Shown here: positions 8,937 through 17,960 of the stretch, piece after piece
How the letters are laid out: every line of letters begins with the position of its first letter
Position numbering within the stretch: position 1 is the first letter of the stretch
From: an uncultured Desulfovibrio sp.
GTDB taxonomy: Bacteria > Desulfobacterota > Desulfovibrionia > Desulfovibrionales > Desulfovibrionaceae
Direction: 5' to 3'
Length of the DNA stretch: 64,000 nucleotides
NCBI GenBank assembly: GCA_937926875.1
Contig: CALBAX010000134.1
Span: 124,001 to 188,000 of the forward strand
Program-made: the position numbers and the translations under genes
Notes under the pieces: model-generated
Databases searched by the model: none
Told to the model about the DNA's origin: nothing
Seen by the model: the letters and a program-made list of their open reading frames with translations, nothing else

Positions 8937-8964
8937 ATCATACAGCAAGGAAGAGAGAGAAGTA

Positions 8965-10044
8965 TCAGAGGTTGGCTTTGAAAAACGCCTCGATCCTGTC
9001 AAAGGGGATGATGTCCACCCGGTCGTACAGGTCCGTGTGCGAGGCCCCGGGCACGATCAGCAGCTCCTTGTTGTCCCCGCTGAGCTTCTTGAAGGCATCC
9101 TCGCTGAAGTAGCGGGAATGGGCCTTTTCTCCGTGGACCAGCAGGACCGCGCTGCGGATCTCGCCCGCATAGGCCAGCAGCGGCATGTTCAGGAAGGACA
9201 GGGCCGAGGTGGCGTTCCAGGCACCGTTGGAGTTGATGGAACGGGGATGGAACCCGCGCCTGGTCTTGTAATAGTCAAAGTAGTCCTTGACGAACTGCGG
9301 CTCGTCGCCCGTCAGGGCCTCGGGCAGGCCCGCGGCGGACGGTGCGATGCTGCCGGAGCGTGCGTCCCGGGTGCGCTGTGCGTTCAGCTGCTGGCGCAGC
9401 GCGTAGCGGGCCTCGGCATCCATGGCGTCAAAATAGCCGTTGGCCGTGACGCGGCTCATGTCGTACATGGTGACGGCCACGGTGGCCTTGATGCGGGTAT
9501 CCATGGCGGCAGCGTTCAGGCCCATGCCGCCAAAACCGCAGATGCCGATGATGCCGATGCGCTCCGCATCCACCGCGTCCAGCGTGGTGAGGAAGTCCAC
9601 CGCGGCGCTGAAGTCTTCGGTATTGATGTCCGGCGAGGCCACGTGGCGCGGCTCGCCGCTGCTCTCGCCCGTATAGGAGGGGTCGAAGGCCAACGTCAGG
9701 AAGCCGCGCTCGGCCATGGTCTGGGCATACAGCCCGGACGCCTGTTCCTTCACCGCGCCAAAGGGGCCGCTCACGGCCAGGGCCGCCAGTTTGCCCCCGG
9801 CATCCCGGGGCACGTACAGGTCGCCCGCCAGGACAGTGCCGTAACGGGTGCGGAAGGTCACCTTACGATGTTCTACCCTGTCGCTCCTGGGAAAGACCTT
9901 GTCCCATTCCTGTACCAGTTCCATAGCCTTACCATCCTTGGAAGAAGCCGTGCCAGAGGGGGCCTTGTCCGCTGCGGCCGCAGATCCGGCAAACAGCATC
10001 GTGCCTGCCAGGATCGTCGCCGCCAGTGTCCTGCAAATGCGCAT
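8965..10044 (-). CDS. Exported alpha/beta hydrolase
   Basis: A 359-residue protein with an N-terminal signal peptide (basic start, hydrophobic core, AGSAAAADK with probable cleavage after the Ala run). Then comes an alpha/beta hydrolase domain of the dienelactone hydrolase/acyl peptidase type. The nucleophile elbow is IGICGFGGMG, so the residue at the elbow is Cys instead of Ser, as in dienelactone hydrolases. The C-terminal catalytic His is likely in GASHTDLYD. It should act in the periplasm, and the substrate is unknown. Two adjacent ATGs (10047 and 10044) are possible; GGAG sits seven bases before the second. It is divergent from the MBL-fold gene. Confidence 0.8.
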   Translation of the reverse strand: MRICRTLAATILAGTMLFAGSAAAADKAPSGTASSKDGKAMELVQEWDKVFPRSDRVEHRKVTFRTRYGTVLAGDLYVPRDAGGKLAALAVSGPFGAVKEQASGLYAQTMAERGFLTLAFDPSYTGESSGEPRHVASPDINTEDFSAAVDFLTTLDAVDAERIGIIGICGFGGMGLNAAAMDTRIKATVAVTMYDMSRVTANGYFDAMDAEARYALRQQLNAQRTRDARSGSIAPSAAGLPEALTGDEPQFVKDYFDYYKTRRGFHPRSINSNGAWNATSALSFLNMPLLAYAGEIRSAVLLVHGEKAHSRYFSEDAFKKLSGDNKELLIVPGASHTDLYDRVDIIPFDRIEAFFKANL

Positions 10045-10047
10045 CAT

Positions 10048-10429
10048 GTCGCTCCGGCTTGAAGTTGCCCGGCTGGAAAGTCCTGCCGGTGTTCTTTTCT
10101 GTGTAGCCGCAGCTCCTATCCATGACAAATACCTATATCGAATGCTTAACCATAGAAATAAAGCATATCTGAGCCGGCACATGCCCCGGCATGCCCCACA
10201 GAAGCAGGCGTACTCACGGGAAGCCCTCTCCCGGCCTTGCCCGCGGAGGGCATCCGGCCGGGAACCTTCACAGGCCCTGCGGCCCTCTGCGGTCCGCGCC
10301 GGGACACTTGATTTTTTCAAGAAAACGGCGCGCATTTCTTGGCCCGGCTTCTGGCCCGGCCCGGCGCCCCTGGTACCTTTCCCTCTGGATACCGGGACTC
10401 CGCAACAACATCCCAGAGAGGTGACCCAG
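10048..10429. other. Divergent intergenic region
   Basis: A 382-base region between the divergent hydrolase genes. An AT-rich patch near 10120-10175 is the likely promoter area for the minus-strand gene. A second patch at about 10305-10335 (CTTGATTTTTTCAAG, palindromic) lies ahead of the plus-strand gene. I see no gene or clear -35/-10 pair. Confidence 0.4.
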
Positions 10430-11215
10430 ATGAAGATACAGCAGATCCGCAACGCCATGGTCCGCATCCATTATGCCGGCAAGACCTTCCTCACCGACCC
10501 CTGGCTGGCATCCAGAGGCAGCATGGGGACGTTCCGCGACCATCCCATGTTCCGCTGCCGCCCCGAGCAGCTGGACCTGGCCATGCCCCTTTGCGACCTG
10601 CCCATGCCGGTGGCGGACATCCTGGCCGGTGTGGATGCCTATATCGTGACCCATGTGCATCCCGACCATATCGACATGGCTGCCGATGGCAGTGTGGGCG
10701 CGCCGCTGGACAAGGACGTGCCCGTGTTCGTGCAGAGCGAAGAGGATGCCGCCGTGCTCCGGCGCTCCGGCTTTGCCCGGGTGGCGGTGCTGGGAGAGGA
10801 GACCGTCTTTGCCGGCATCCGCCTCAGCAGGACGCCCGGACGTCATGGCACCCTCATCCCCTGCGGGCCGTCCTGCGGCGTGGTCTTCCGCCATCCTGAC
10901 GAAAAAACGCTCTACGTGGCCGGCGACACCATATGGTATGAAGGTGTGGCCGAAAGCCTGCGCCGTTTCCGGCCAGATGTGGTCATGGTCAATGCCTGCG
11001 CGGCCGAACTGCTCGACGAGGGCCGCCTGATCATGGACGACGCGGATGTGGCTGCCCTGCACGCCGCCTGCCCGGAAACGCGGATCATCGTCAGCCATAT
11101 GGACACCGTGGCCCATGCGTCCCTGACCCGGCAGGGCATGGACCAGGCCCTGCGCTGCCGCGGCATCCGGGATGCCGTCTTCATGCCCGACGACGGCCAG
11201 AGCGCTGACTTTTAA
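10430..11215 (+). CDS. MBL-fold metal-dependent hydrolase (UlaG-like)
   Basis: A 261-residue metallo-beta-lactamase-fold protein. It has the short N-terminal start of the UlaG/YtnP-like group (MKIQQIRNAMVRIHYAGKTF, then LTDPW) and the metal motif THVHPDHID near residues 80-88. Further likely ligands are in VAGDTIWY and the His in SHMD. Members hydrolyse lactones or phosphoesters with one or two bound metals in the cytoplasm, and the substrate is not predictable here. The ATG at 10430 is chosen because AGAGAGGTG precedes it at good spacing and the family begins at this point. It appears monocistronic. Confidence 0.82.
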   Translation: MKIQQIRNAMVRIHYAGKTFLTDPWLASRGSMGTFRDHPMFRCRPEQLDLAMPLCDLPMPVADILAGVDAYIVTHVHPDHIDMAADGSVGAPLDKDVPVFVQSEEDAAVLRRSGFARVAVLGEETVFAGIRLSRTPGRHGTLIPCGPSCGVVFRHPDEKTLYVAGDTIWYEGVAESLRRFRPDVVMVNACAAELLDEGRLIMDDADVAALHAACPETRIIVSHMDTVAHASLTRQGMDQALRCRGIRDAVFMPDDGQSADF

Positions 11216-11418
11216 TGGCAGGAAAGCGCCGCATGGCCCGCAGACAGGCGGGCTGACGCCATAGCGGGGCAGGCAGGAGGGATCCGTCCCGCCACAGCGC
11301 CCCCGCTTCGGCCGGAGCCGACCTCCCCGGCGCCTCCTGCCCTGTGCCTTCCCCGAATCAGGTCCCCGCCGGTCCCCAGGCAGAACGCCTTCCTCTTCCC
11401 CCTCTCCGGCGGGGGCCT

Positions 11419-11856
11419 TCATTCCGCCAGATCTTCCGCTTCCCGCAGGACCACGTGCAGCTCGTAGCTGCCCAGCGGTTCCACCTCGGACAGGAAGGCG
11501 TCCAGGGCCTCCATGTCCGGGAAATACATGTCGAGGAAATACAGGTTGTCGCCTGTGGTGCGGTACCAGTGGATGGTGCGCCTGCCCTCCTTGCGGCAGC
11601 AGGCCTTCAGGGCCTCCACAGGGCCGTGCCTGAGCTGTACCCTGATGACGGCATGGACCTTGTAGCCGAAGACCGGACAATTGACGTTGATGGTATAGCG
11701 CTGGAGGATGCCCATGTCCTCCAGCCGTTCCACCCTGTTCCTGACGGCCTGCCCGGTGAGGAAGACCCGCGCCCCCAGCTCCTTCATGGTGATGCGCGCA
11801 TTCTTCCTGAGTTCTTCGACGATCCTCACATCCGTTGCATCTATCCTGGTCTTCAT
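11419..11856 (-). CDS. Lrp/AsnC-family transcriptional regulator
   Basis: A 145-residue regulator. An N-terminal winged helix-turn-helix (about residues 5-55, beginning IDATDVRIVEELRKNARIT) is followed by an Lrp-type ligand-binding ab-fold domain (about 65-140). These proteins form octamers or dimers that sense amino acids or related ligands. The start at 11856 follows GGAGG; longer upstream frames are basic low-complexity and unlikely. It lies between the MBL-fold gene and the cydAB terminator. Its targets cannot be read from context. Confidence 0.85.
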   Translation of the reverse strand: MKTRIDATDVRIVEELRKNARITMKELGARVFLTGQAVRNRVERLEDMGILQRYTINVNCPVFGYKVHAVIRVQLRHGPVEALKACCRKEGRRTIHWYRTTGDNLYFLDMYFPDMEALDAFLSEVEPLGSYELHVVLREAEDLAE

Positions 11857-12068
11857 ACGGCCTCCGCTCTGCCCCGCCATCTTCCCGGATATGCAGGGCA
11901 AAAGCAAATCCTCTGCCCGCCTGACGGCAAGGCCGGCATCTTTGCCCCTTCTTCCTTCCTGTCCTCTGCCCCTTCCGCAGCGCCGTCCGCCTTTGTTGCC
12001 ACATGACGGCAGTCGGCCTCCCTGACCGCGAAGACGGTCTGTTCCCGCGCATCCCGGCACCGGGCAAG

Positions 12069-12108
12069 AAAAAAGCCCGGCGGACAGGGCGTGCCTGTCT
12101 GCCGGGCT
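12069..12108 (-). terminator. Intrinsic terminator of cydAB
   Basis: The stem AGCCCGGC/GCCGGGCT is extended inward by GGACAGG/CCTGTC. On the minus strand a T-run follows. It lies 26 bases after the cydB stop. Confidence 0.9.
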
Positions 12109-12133
12109 CGATGAGGCGGACGGATCCTCGCTG

Positions 12134-13168
12134 CTAGTAGGCGTGTTCGTCCTTCAGGTCTTCAGCGCCCAGGCTGTGGGAGAACAGGCGGTAGACCCAG
12201 AACTGGTACAGCAGCACGATGGGCACCATGACCAGAGCCACGCCCAGCATGATCTTGAGGGTCAGCTCGGACGAGGAGGCATTGAAGGCCGTCAGGGTGG
12301 CGGTGGGATCGATGGACGAGATGAGCATGCGCGGGAACATGCCCATGACGCCGAAGAAGGTCACACCGATGATGTACACGGCGCTGCACATCCAGGCCTT
12401 CCACAGATGGCCGCGGCGCAGCATGCAGCGCACGCCCAGCAGGCCGGCCAGGGCCACCACGGGCAGCAGGAACAGCAGCGGGTTGCTCCAGTAGTTGTTG
12501 AACAGGTCGGTGTTGAAGAAGGTCAGCACCAGGAAGGCCACCAGCAGGATGAGCATCACGGGCCAAAGCAGGGTGGCGCTGGCCACGGCGCGGGTCTGCA
12601 GTTCGCCCTGGCTCTTGATGGCCAGCCACAGGGAACCGTGCAGCATGAACATCACCAGGAAGAAGATGGCGCCGGCGATGCCGTAGCCGTTGACCAGGCC
12701 CATGAGCGTGCCGTGGAACACGCCTTCACCGTCGATGGGGATGCCCATGAACAGGTTGGCGAAGGTCACGCCCAGCAGCAGGGAGGGCACCAGGTTGGAC
12801 AGGAAGTGGACCAGATCCCAGAAGCCGCGCCACACGCCGCTTTCCACCTTGCCGCGGAACTCGAAGGACACGGCGCGGAAGATCAGGGCGAAGAGCAGGA
12901 TCAGCAGGGGAGCGTACAGGGCGCTGAACATCACGGCATAGACCTTGGGGAAGGCCGCGAAGGTCACGCCGCCGGCGGAGATCAGCCACACTTCGTTGCC
13001 GTCCCAGAAGGGACCGGCAGCGTTGTACATGATGCGGCGCTCTTCCTCATTGCTGCCGATGAAGGGCAGCAGGCTGCCCAGGCCCAGATCGAAGCCGTCC
13101 AGGACGAAATACACGGCCCAGAGCAGCGCCCACAGGATGAACCAGATTACTTGCAAGGTTTCCAGCAT
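12134..13168 (-). CDS. cydB: Cytochrome bd quinol oxidase subunit II
   Basis: A 344-residue membrane protein with about nine hydrophobic segments and the CydB opening (LQVIWFILWALLWAVYFVLD, followed by GFDLGLG). An early conserved block is AAGPFWDGNEVWLI. CydB supports CydA and binds quinone or lipid at the membrane interface. It begins 3 bases after the cydA stop in one operon. In sulfate reducers this oxidase removes oxygen that would poison anaerobic enzymes and may conserve some energy. No cydX-like small frame was recognised after it; a terminator follows directly. Confidence 0.96.
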   Translation of the reverse strand: MLETLQVIWFILWALLWAVYFVLDGFDLGLGSLLPFIGSNEEERRIMYNAAGPFWDGNEVWLISAGGVTFAAFPKVYAVMFSALYAPLLILLFALIFRAVSFEFRGKVESGVWRGFWDLVHFLSNLVPSLLLGVTFANLFMGIPIDGEGVFHGTLMGLVNGYGIAGAIFFLVMFMLHGSLWLAIKSQGELQTRAVASATLLWPVMLILLVAFLVLTFFNTDLFNNYWSNPLLFLLPVVALAGLLGVRCMLRRGHLWKAWMCSAVYIIGVTFFGVMGMFPRMLISSIDPTATLTAFNASSSELTLKIMLGVALVMVPIVLLYQFWVYRLFSHSLGAEDLKDEHAY

Positions 13169-13171
13169 GAC

Positions 13172-14485
13172 TTAGTCCTCCTGCCCCTGCGGGCCCTTGA
13201 TGGCGTACTTGCGCAGCAGGAAAATGTCCAGAAGGCCCAGCACGCTGTAAACGATGATGAAGGCCAGCAGCGACGTGGACACATGCTCGGCGGGCACCGG
13301 CGAAACGGCATCGCTGGTGCGCATCAGGCCGTAGACGATCCAGGGCTGACGGCCCATTTCCGCCACCAGCCAGCCCATGGCGATGCTGATGTAGGGCAGC
13401 GGGATGCACCACACCAGGGCACGCATGAGCGTGGGGTTGATGGTCTCGCGGTTACGCTGCAGCGTGGCCCAGGCGGCCAGGGCCAGGAAGATGGCACCAA
13501 AGAAGATCATGGCGCGGAAGCCCCAGAACACGGGCGTGACCGGCGGACGGTCTTCCTTGGGGAAGTCCTTGAGGCCCTTCACTTCGGCGCTGGCATCGCC
13601 GTAGGAGATCCAGCTCAACAGGCCGGGGATGCCGATGGCTTCCACGGAGTTGGTCTCGTTGGCTTCGTCCGGCACCACGGCCAGATAGAAGGGAGCGTTC
13701 TTGGTGGTCTCCCAGTGGGATTCCATGGCGGCCAGCTTGGCGGGCTGCAGGGCGGCCACCGTCTTGCCCTGGATGTCGCCGCTCAGGGCGAGGGCCAGCA
13801 CCAGCACCAGACAGATGGGAGCGGTCATGCGGAAGGAGCGGCGGAAGAACTCCACGTTGCTCTTGCGCAGCAGATGCCAGGACGACACGCCCAGCACGAA
13901 GAAGCAGGACAGCGTCCAGGCAGAGAGCAGGGTGTGGGCGTACATGCCCCAGGCGTAGGGGTTGGTGACCACGGCCATGAAGTCGGCCAGTTCGGCGCGG
14001 CCGTTCTGGATCATATAGCCCAGCGGGTTCTGCATGAAGCCGTTGGCCAGGATGATCCACAGGGCCGACAGGTTGCCGGCCAGCACCACCAGCCAGATGG
14101 CCAGCAGATGGGTCTTCTTGCCCACGCGGTGCCAGCCGAAATGCCAGACAGCCAGGAAGGTGGACTCCAGGAAGAAGGCCACAGTGGCTTCTATGGCCAG
14201 CAGGGAGCCGAAGATGTCGCCCACGTATTCCGAATAACGGGCCCAGTTGGTCCCGAACTGGAATTCCAGGGTGATGCCCGTCACCACGCCCAGGGTGAAG
14301 TTGATGATGAAAAGTTTGCCCCAGAACTTGGCATGCTTGCGCCAGACCTCATCCCCGGTGCGCACATAGCGGGTCTCCATCAGAGCGATGAGCAGGGACA
14401 GGCCCAGCGTCAGCGGCACGAAGATGAAATGGAAAAAGACGGCCACGGCGAACTGTAGCCGCGAAAGCAGAATGACATCATCCAT
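13172..14485 (-). CDS. cydA: Cytochrome bd quinol oxidase subunit I
   Basis: The 437-residue haem-bearing subunit, which oxidises quinol and reduces O2 to water at haems b558, b595 and d. H19 in AVAVFFHFIFVPLTLG matches the conserved N-terminal haem ligand of CydA. Conserved blocks include LEFQFGTNWARYSEYVGDIF and the GWLVAEMGRQPWIVYGLMRT region. It is shorter than E. coli CydA (522), consistent with the short Q-loop class. The gene is first in the cydAB operon and divergent from htpG, with 140 bases between start codons. RBS GGAGGA precedes the start. Confidence 0.96.
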   Translation of the reverse strand: MDDVILLSRLQFAVAVFFHFIFVPLTLGLSLLIALMETRYVRTGDEVWRKHAKFWGKLFIINFTLGVVTGITLEFQFGTNWARYSEYVGDIFGSLLAIEATVAFFLESTFLAVWHFGWHRVGKKTHLLAIWLVVLAGNLSALWIILANGFMQNPLGYMIQNGRAELADFMAVVTNPYAWGMYAHTLLSAWTLSCFFVLGVSSWHLLRKSNVEFFRRSFRMTAPICLVLVLALALSGDIQGKTVAALQPAKLAAMESHWETTKNAPFYLAVVPDEANETNSVEAIGIPGLLSWISYGDASAEVKGLKDFPKEDRPPVTPVFWGFRAMIFFGAIFLALAAWATLQRNRETINPTLMRALVWCIPLPYISIAMGWLVAEMGRQPWIVYGLMRTSDAVSPVPAEHVSTSLLAFIIVYSVLGLLDIFLLRKYAIKGPQGQED

Positions 14486-14564
14486 AGATCGTCCTCCTTA
14501 TGGAGCGTCCTGCATACCGTTATCCTTAGCGGAAAGCAAGACAAAGTTTAGGCCTCGCAAGGCC

Positions 14565-14592
14565 TTGACGCCTGATTGGGAAAGATTACTTA
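14565..14592 (+). promoter_or_regulatory. Probable sigma-70 promoter of htpG
   Basis: TTGACG (14565-14570) and TACTTA (14587-14592) are spaced by 16 bases, 33 bases before the htpG start. No CIRCE element is visible, and a sigma-32 type match is not clear. Confidence 0.45.
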
Positions 14593-14625
14593 TTCCCCAG
14601 CAAGTATCCCATGGAGGTTGTCATC

Positions 14626-16557
14626 ATGCCGGAAACTACGGCTCAATCCTGCGAATTCCGCGCCGAAGTGCGCAAGGTGCTGAGTATCCTCACCAACTCT
14701 CTGTATACCAATCGCGAGATATTCCTCCGCGAACTCATCTCCAACGCTTCCGACGCCCTGGACAAGCTGCGCTTCCGCAGCAACCGGGGCGAGACCCCGC
14801 GCCATGACGACCTGCCGCTGGAGATCCGCATCAGCCTCGACAAGGACGCCAGGACCCTGACCATCGAGGACACCGGCCTCGGCATGACCGCCGCCGAACT
14901 GGCCGAGAACCTGGGCACCATCGCCAAGTCCGGCACCGAGGCATTCCGTGCCCAGCTGGCTGCCGAAGAAGCCAAGGCCGATGGCGAGAAAGCCGATGCC
15001 GCCAACATCATCGGCCGCTTCGGCGTGGGCTTCTATTCCGTGTTCATGGTGGCCGACAAGGTGGACGTGACCTCGCGCCCGGCCTTCGGCGATGACGACA
15101 GCGCCGCCACCTGGACCAGCGACGGCCTGGGCACCTATACCGTGGCCCCCGCCGGTGACGACGCCCCGCAGCGCGGCACGCGCATCGTGGCCCACCTCAA
15201 GGAAGACGCCGCGGAATTCCTGGAAAAGTTCCGTGTGGAATCCGTCATCCGCAAGCATTCGGCCTTCGTGCCCTTCCCCGTGCTGGTGGACGGCGGGCAG
15301 GTCAACACCCAGCCCGCCCTGTGGCGCGAACCCAAGTCCTCGGTCACCAAGGAACAGTACGATGCCTTCTACCAGGCCCTGACCTACGATACCAAGGCGC
15401 CGCTGGACGTGCTGCACATCTCCGTGGACGCGCCCGTGCAGTTCAACGCCCTGCTCTACATCCCCGACGCGCGTCAGGATCTCTTCGGCCTCGACCGTGA
15501 TTTCTGGGGCCTGGACCTCTACGCCAGCCGCGTGCTCATCCAGCACCGCAACAAGGAACTGATCCCCGACTGGCTGGCCTTCCTCAAGGGCGTGGTGGAC
15601 ACCGAGGACCTGCCCCTCAACATCTCCCGCGAGACCCTTCAGGAAAACGTGGTCCTGCGCAAGATCAACCAGACCATCGTCAAGCAGACCCTGAGCCACC
15701 TGGAAAAGCTGGCCGCCAAGGATGCCGAGAAGTACGCCGCCTTCTGGCGCCTGCACGGCCGCATCTTCAAGCTCTCCTACCAGGACTTCGCCAACCGTGA
15801 GCGCATCGCCGGCCTGCTGCGCTTCAACACCTCGGCCCTGGACGACGGCGAGGCCCTGTCCAGCCTGGACGAATACATGTCCCGTGCTCCCGAAGGCCAG
15901 AAGACCTTCTGGTACGTCTCCGCGCCCAACCGCGAAGCCGCCCGCCTGAGCCCGCATCTGGAACGCTTCACCCGCAAGGGCATCGAAGTGCTCTTCCTCT
16001 ACGAGCCCGTGGACGAGTTCGTCATGGAAGGCATGGGCAAATACAAGGACTGGGAGTTCAAGGCCATCGAGAACGCCGCCGATGACGCCCTGGACGCCTT
16101 CGCCGACAAGGCCGACAGCGAAAAGCCCGCCGCCGCGCCCCTTTCCGACGACGACAACGCCAGCTTCGACAAGCTGCTGGAACGCATCAAGGAGATCCTG
16201 GGCGAACGCGTGGCCGACGTGCGCGTCTCCCACCGCCTGGCCGACAGCCCGGCCGTGCTGGTCTCGCCCGACGGCATGACCTCGTCCATGGAAAAACTCA
16301 TGCGCGCCATGCAAAAGGACGACTCCCTGCCCGTCAAGGTGCTGGAAGTCAACCGCGACCATGTGCTGCTGCGCAGCCTGCTCAAGATGTTCAAGGCCGA
16401 TCCCCAGGACAAGACCCTGGCCGGCATGGTGGAGAACCTTTTCGACGCCTGCATGCTCCAGGAAGGCTACCTGCGCGATGCCCAGATGCTGGCCGGCCGC
16501 AGCAGCCATCTGCTGGAACAGGCCGCGGCCTGGTACGTGGAAGTGAAAAAGCTGTAG
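14626..16557 (+). CDS. htpG: Molecular chaperone HtpG (Hsp90)
   Basis: A 643-residue Hsp90 homologue. The GHKL ATPase domain (about 1-230) has the N-box LRELISNASDALDKL, a DTGLGM box and GRFGVGFYSVFMV. The middle domain carries the conserved arginine segment (LPLNISRETLQEN). A C-terminal dimerisation region follows, without the eukaryotic MEEVD tail. It assists folding of client proteins in the cytoplasm under stress. The ATG at 14626 is preferred over 14611 because GGAGG lies eight bases ahead of it and is itself inside the longer frame. Length fits bacterial HtpG. Confidence 0.96.
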   Translation: MPETTAQSCEFRAEVRKVLSILTNSLYTNREIFLRELISNASDALDKLRFRSNRGETPRHDDLPLEIRISLDKDARTLTIEDTGLGMTAAELAENLGTIAKSGTEAFRAQLAAEEAKADGEKADAANIIGRFGVGFYSVFMVADKVDVTSRPAFGDDDSAATWTSDGLGTYTVAPAGDDAPQRGTRIVAHLKEDAAEFLEKFRVESVIRKHSAFVPFPVLVDGGQVNTQPALWREPKSSVTKEQYDAFYQALTYDTKAPLDVLHISVDAPVQFNALLYIPDARQDLFGLDRDFWGLDLYASRVLIQHRNKELIPDWLAFLKGVVDTEDLPLNISRETLQENVVLRKINQTIVKQTLSHLEKLAAKDAEKYAAFWRLHGRIFKLSYQDFANRERIAGLLRFNTSALDDGEALSSLDEYMSRAPEGQKTFWYVSAPNREAARLSPHLERFTRKGIEVLFLYEPVDEFVMEGMGKYKDWEFKAIENAADDALDAFADKADSEKPAAAPLSDDDNASFDKLLERIKEILGERVADVRVSHRLADSPAVLVSPDGMTSSMEKLMRAMQKDDSLPVKVLEVNRDHVLLRSLLKMFKADPQDKTLAGMVENLFDACMLQEGYLRDAQMLAGRSSHLLEQAAAWYVEVKKL

Positions 16558-16817
16558 CCCGCCGACACACCCCGCCCGCCGGCAGGACACCGGCGGACGT
16601 TCCTCCTCGCAGGATGCCCGGCCCCGCTCAGGGGGCCGGACATCTCCCCTGTACCGGGATCGCCGCGGGCCTTGCGCCTGCGGCGATCTTGCGTCATCCC
16701 CCTGTCCTGGTCGCTGCATCCATAAAAAAGGGAGCGCCTCTGCCCCGTGGGTGCGGCAACGTCGTCCATGTTTTGTCGCCGTCCTGTCCCCCTGCCGTAA
16801 AGTTGGGGCGTCAGGAC

Positions 16818-16846
16818 TTGACAAGCGCGTCCGTGCATTGTATGTG
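16818..16846 (+). promoter_or_regulatory. Promoter of the rpsL-rpsG-fusA cluster
   Basis: A perfect -35 box TTGACA (16818-16823), 17-base spacer and TATGTG (16841-16846). It predicts a start near 16853 and a leader of about 60 bases. Confidence 0.65.
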
Positions 16847-16870
16847 TTGCCGCTCTACGGCATTCATGCG

Positions 16871-16895
16871 CTGCCTGTCCGTCTTGGGCAGGCAG
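16871..16895 (+). promoter_or_regulatory. Leader hairpin upstream of rpsL
   Basis: CTGCCTG (16871-16877) pairs perfectly with CAGGCAG (16889-16895). The hairpin ends about ten bases before the GGAGG ribosome site of rpsL. A role in translational control is inference. Confidence 0.45.
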
Positions 16896-16914
16896 TGAAA
16901 CTTTGGAGGAAACT

Positions 16915-17286
16915 ATGCCTACGATCAACCAGCTCATCCGCATCGAGCGGACTGCGGTGGTGAAGCGCAAGAAGACCCCGGCCCTGCAGGCTTGCCCCCA
17001 GCGCCGCGGCGTGTGCACCCGTGTGTACACCACCACCCCCAAGAAGCCTAACTCTGCTCTGCGTAAGGTCGCCCGTGTGCGCCTGACCAACGGCATCGAA
17101 GTGACGGCCTACATCCCCGGCGAAGGCCACAACCTGCAGGAACACTCCGTGGTGCTCATCCGCGGCGGTCGTGTGAAAGACTTGCCCGGTGTCCGTTACC
17201 ACATCGTGCGCGGCACCCTGGATACCTCCGGTGTGGCCGACCGTCGCAAGAGCCGTTCCAAGTACGGCGCCAAGCGTCCCAAATAG
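16915..17286 (+). CDS. rpsL: 30S ribosomal protein S12
   Basis: A 123-residue S12, a decoding-centre protein of the small subunit. It has the canonical start MPTINQLIR and the conserved loop TPKKPNSALRKVARVRLTNG, where the lysines linked to streptomycin resistance are of the usual sensitive type. The C-terminus GVADRRKSRSKYGAKRPK is also standard. The start is set by TTTGGAGGAAACT. It is first in the str-type order rpsL-rpsG-fusA; no tuf gene follows fusA here. Confidence 0.98.
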   Translation: MPTINQLIRIERTAVVKRKKTPALQACPQRRGVCTRVYTTTPKKPNSALRKVARVRLTNGIEVTAYIPGEGHNLQEHSVVLIRGGRVKDLPGVRYHIVRGTLDTSGVADRRKSRSKYGAKRPK

Positions 17287-17405
17287 GTTATTTTTCGCTA
17301 ACTCCGGCGTACGTCATGCAACGCACCCAGGCTGCCCCCTCACGGCGCGCCGGGGCGCTGCGGGGCTGGTGACGCCGAAACACAGAGATTCTCAAGGAGA
17401 ATATC

Positions 17406-17876
17406 ATGCCCCGTAAAGGTCCTGTCCCGAAGAGGGAAGTGCTGCCCGATCCGCTGTACAACAGCCGTCTGGTCACCAAGTTCGTGAACCGTCTCATGTA
17501 CGACGGCAAGAAGGGCGCTGCTGAAAAGATTTTCTACAGCTCGCTGGAAACCCTGGGCGAAAAGACCGGTGAAGAACCCATGCGCGCCTTTGAAAAGGCC
17601 CTGGACAACGTCAAGCCCCATCTGGAAGTCAAGGCCCGCCGCGTGGGCGGTGCCACCTACCAGGTGCCCATGGAAGTCCGTCCCGAACGCCAGATTTCCC
17701 TGTCCATCCGCTGGCTGATCAACTATGCCCGTTCGCGCGGCGAAAAGGGCATGACCTCCAAGCTTTCCGCTGAACTGCTGGACGCCTACAACGGTCGCGG
17801 CGGCGCGGTGAAAAAGCGCGAAGATACCCACCGTATGGCCGAAGCCAACAAGGCTTTCGCCCACTACCGCTGGTAA
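17406..17876 (+). CDS. rpsG: 30S ribosomal protein S7
   Basis: A 156-residue S7, the primary 16S rRNA 3' domain binding protein that nucleates head assembly. It begins MPRKGPVPKREVLPDP and has the conserved KFVNRLMYDGKKGAAE block and the VPMEVRPERQ segment. The start follows AAGGAGAATATC. It lies 119 bases after rpsL and 84 before fusA in the same transcription direction. Confidence 0.98.
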   Translation: MPRKGPVPKREVLPDPLYNSRLVTKFVNRLMYDGKKGAAEKIFYSSLETLGEKTGEEPMRAFEKALDNVKPHLEVKARRVGGATYQVPMEVRPERQISLSIRWLINYARSRGEKGMTSKLSAELLDAYNGRGGAVKKREDTHRMAEANKAFAHYRW

Positions 17877-17897
17877 GCTCGATTCCGAGTGACTGCT

Positions 17898-17923
17898 GCC
17901 GCGCCCGCAAGGGCGCGGCGCTT
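17898..17923 (+). terminator. Hairpin between rpsG and fusA
   Basis: A perfect 9-bp stem GCCGCGCCC/GGGCGCGGC with a GCAA tetraloop is followed by GCTTTT. It could act as a partial terminator that lowers fusA transcription, or protect the upstream mRNA end. Confidence 0.5.
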
Positions 17924-17960
17924 TTCCCCCCGCCCCACTGCCCCTTTTCTGGAGGATAAC

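Noticed and set aside
14486..14625. A CIRCE or sigma-32 element at htpG.
   Set aside because: No TTAGCACTC-N9-GAGTGCTAA and no clear CTTGAA/CCCCAT pair; a sigma-70 type pair fits better.
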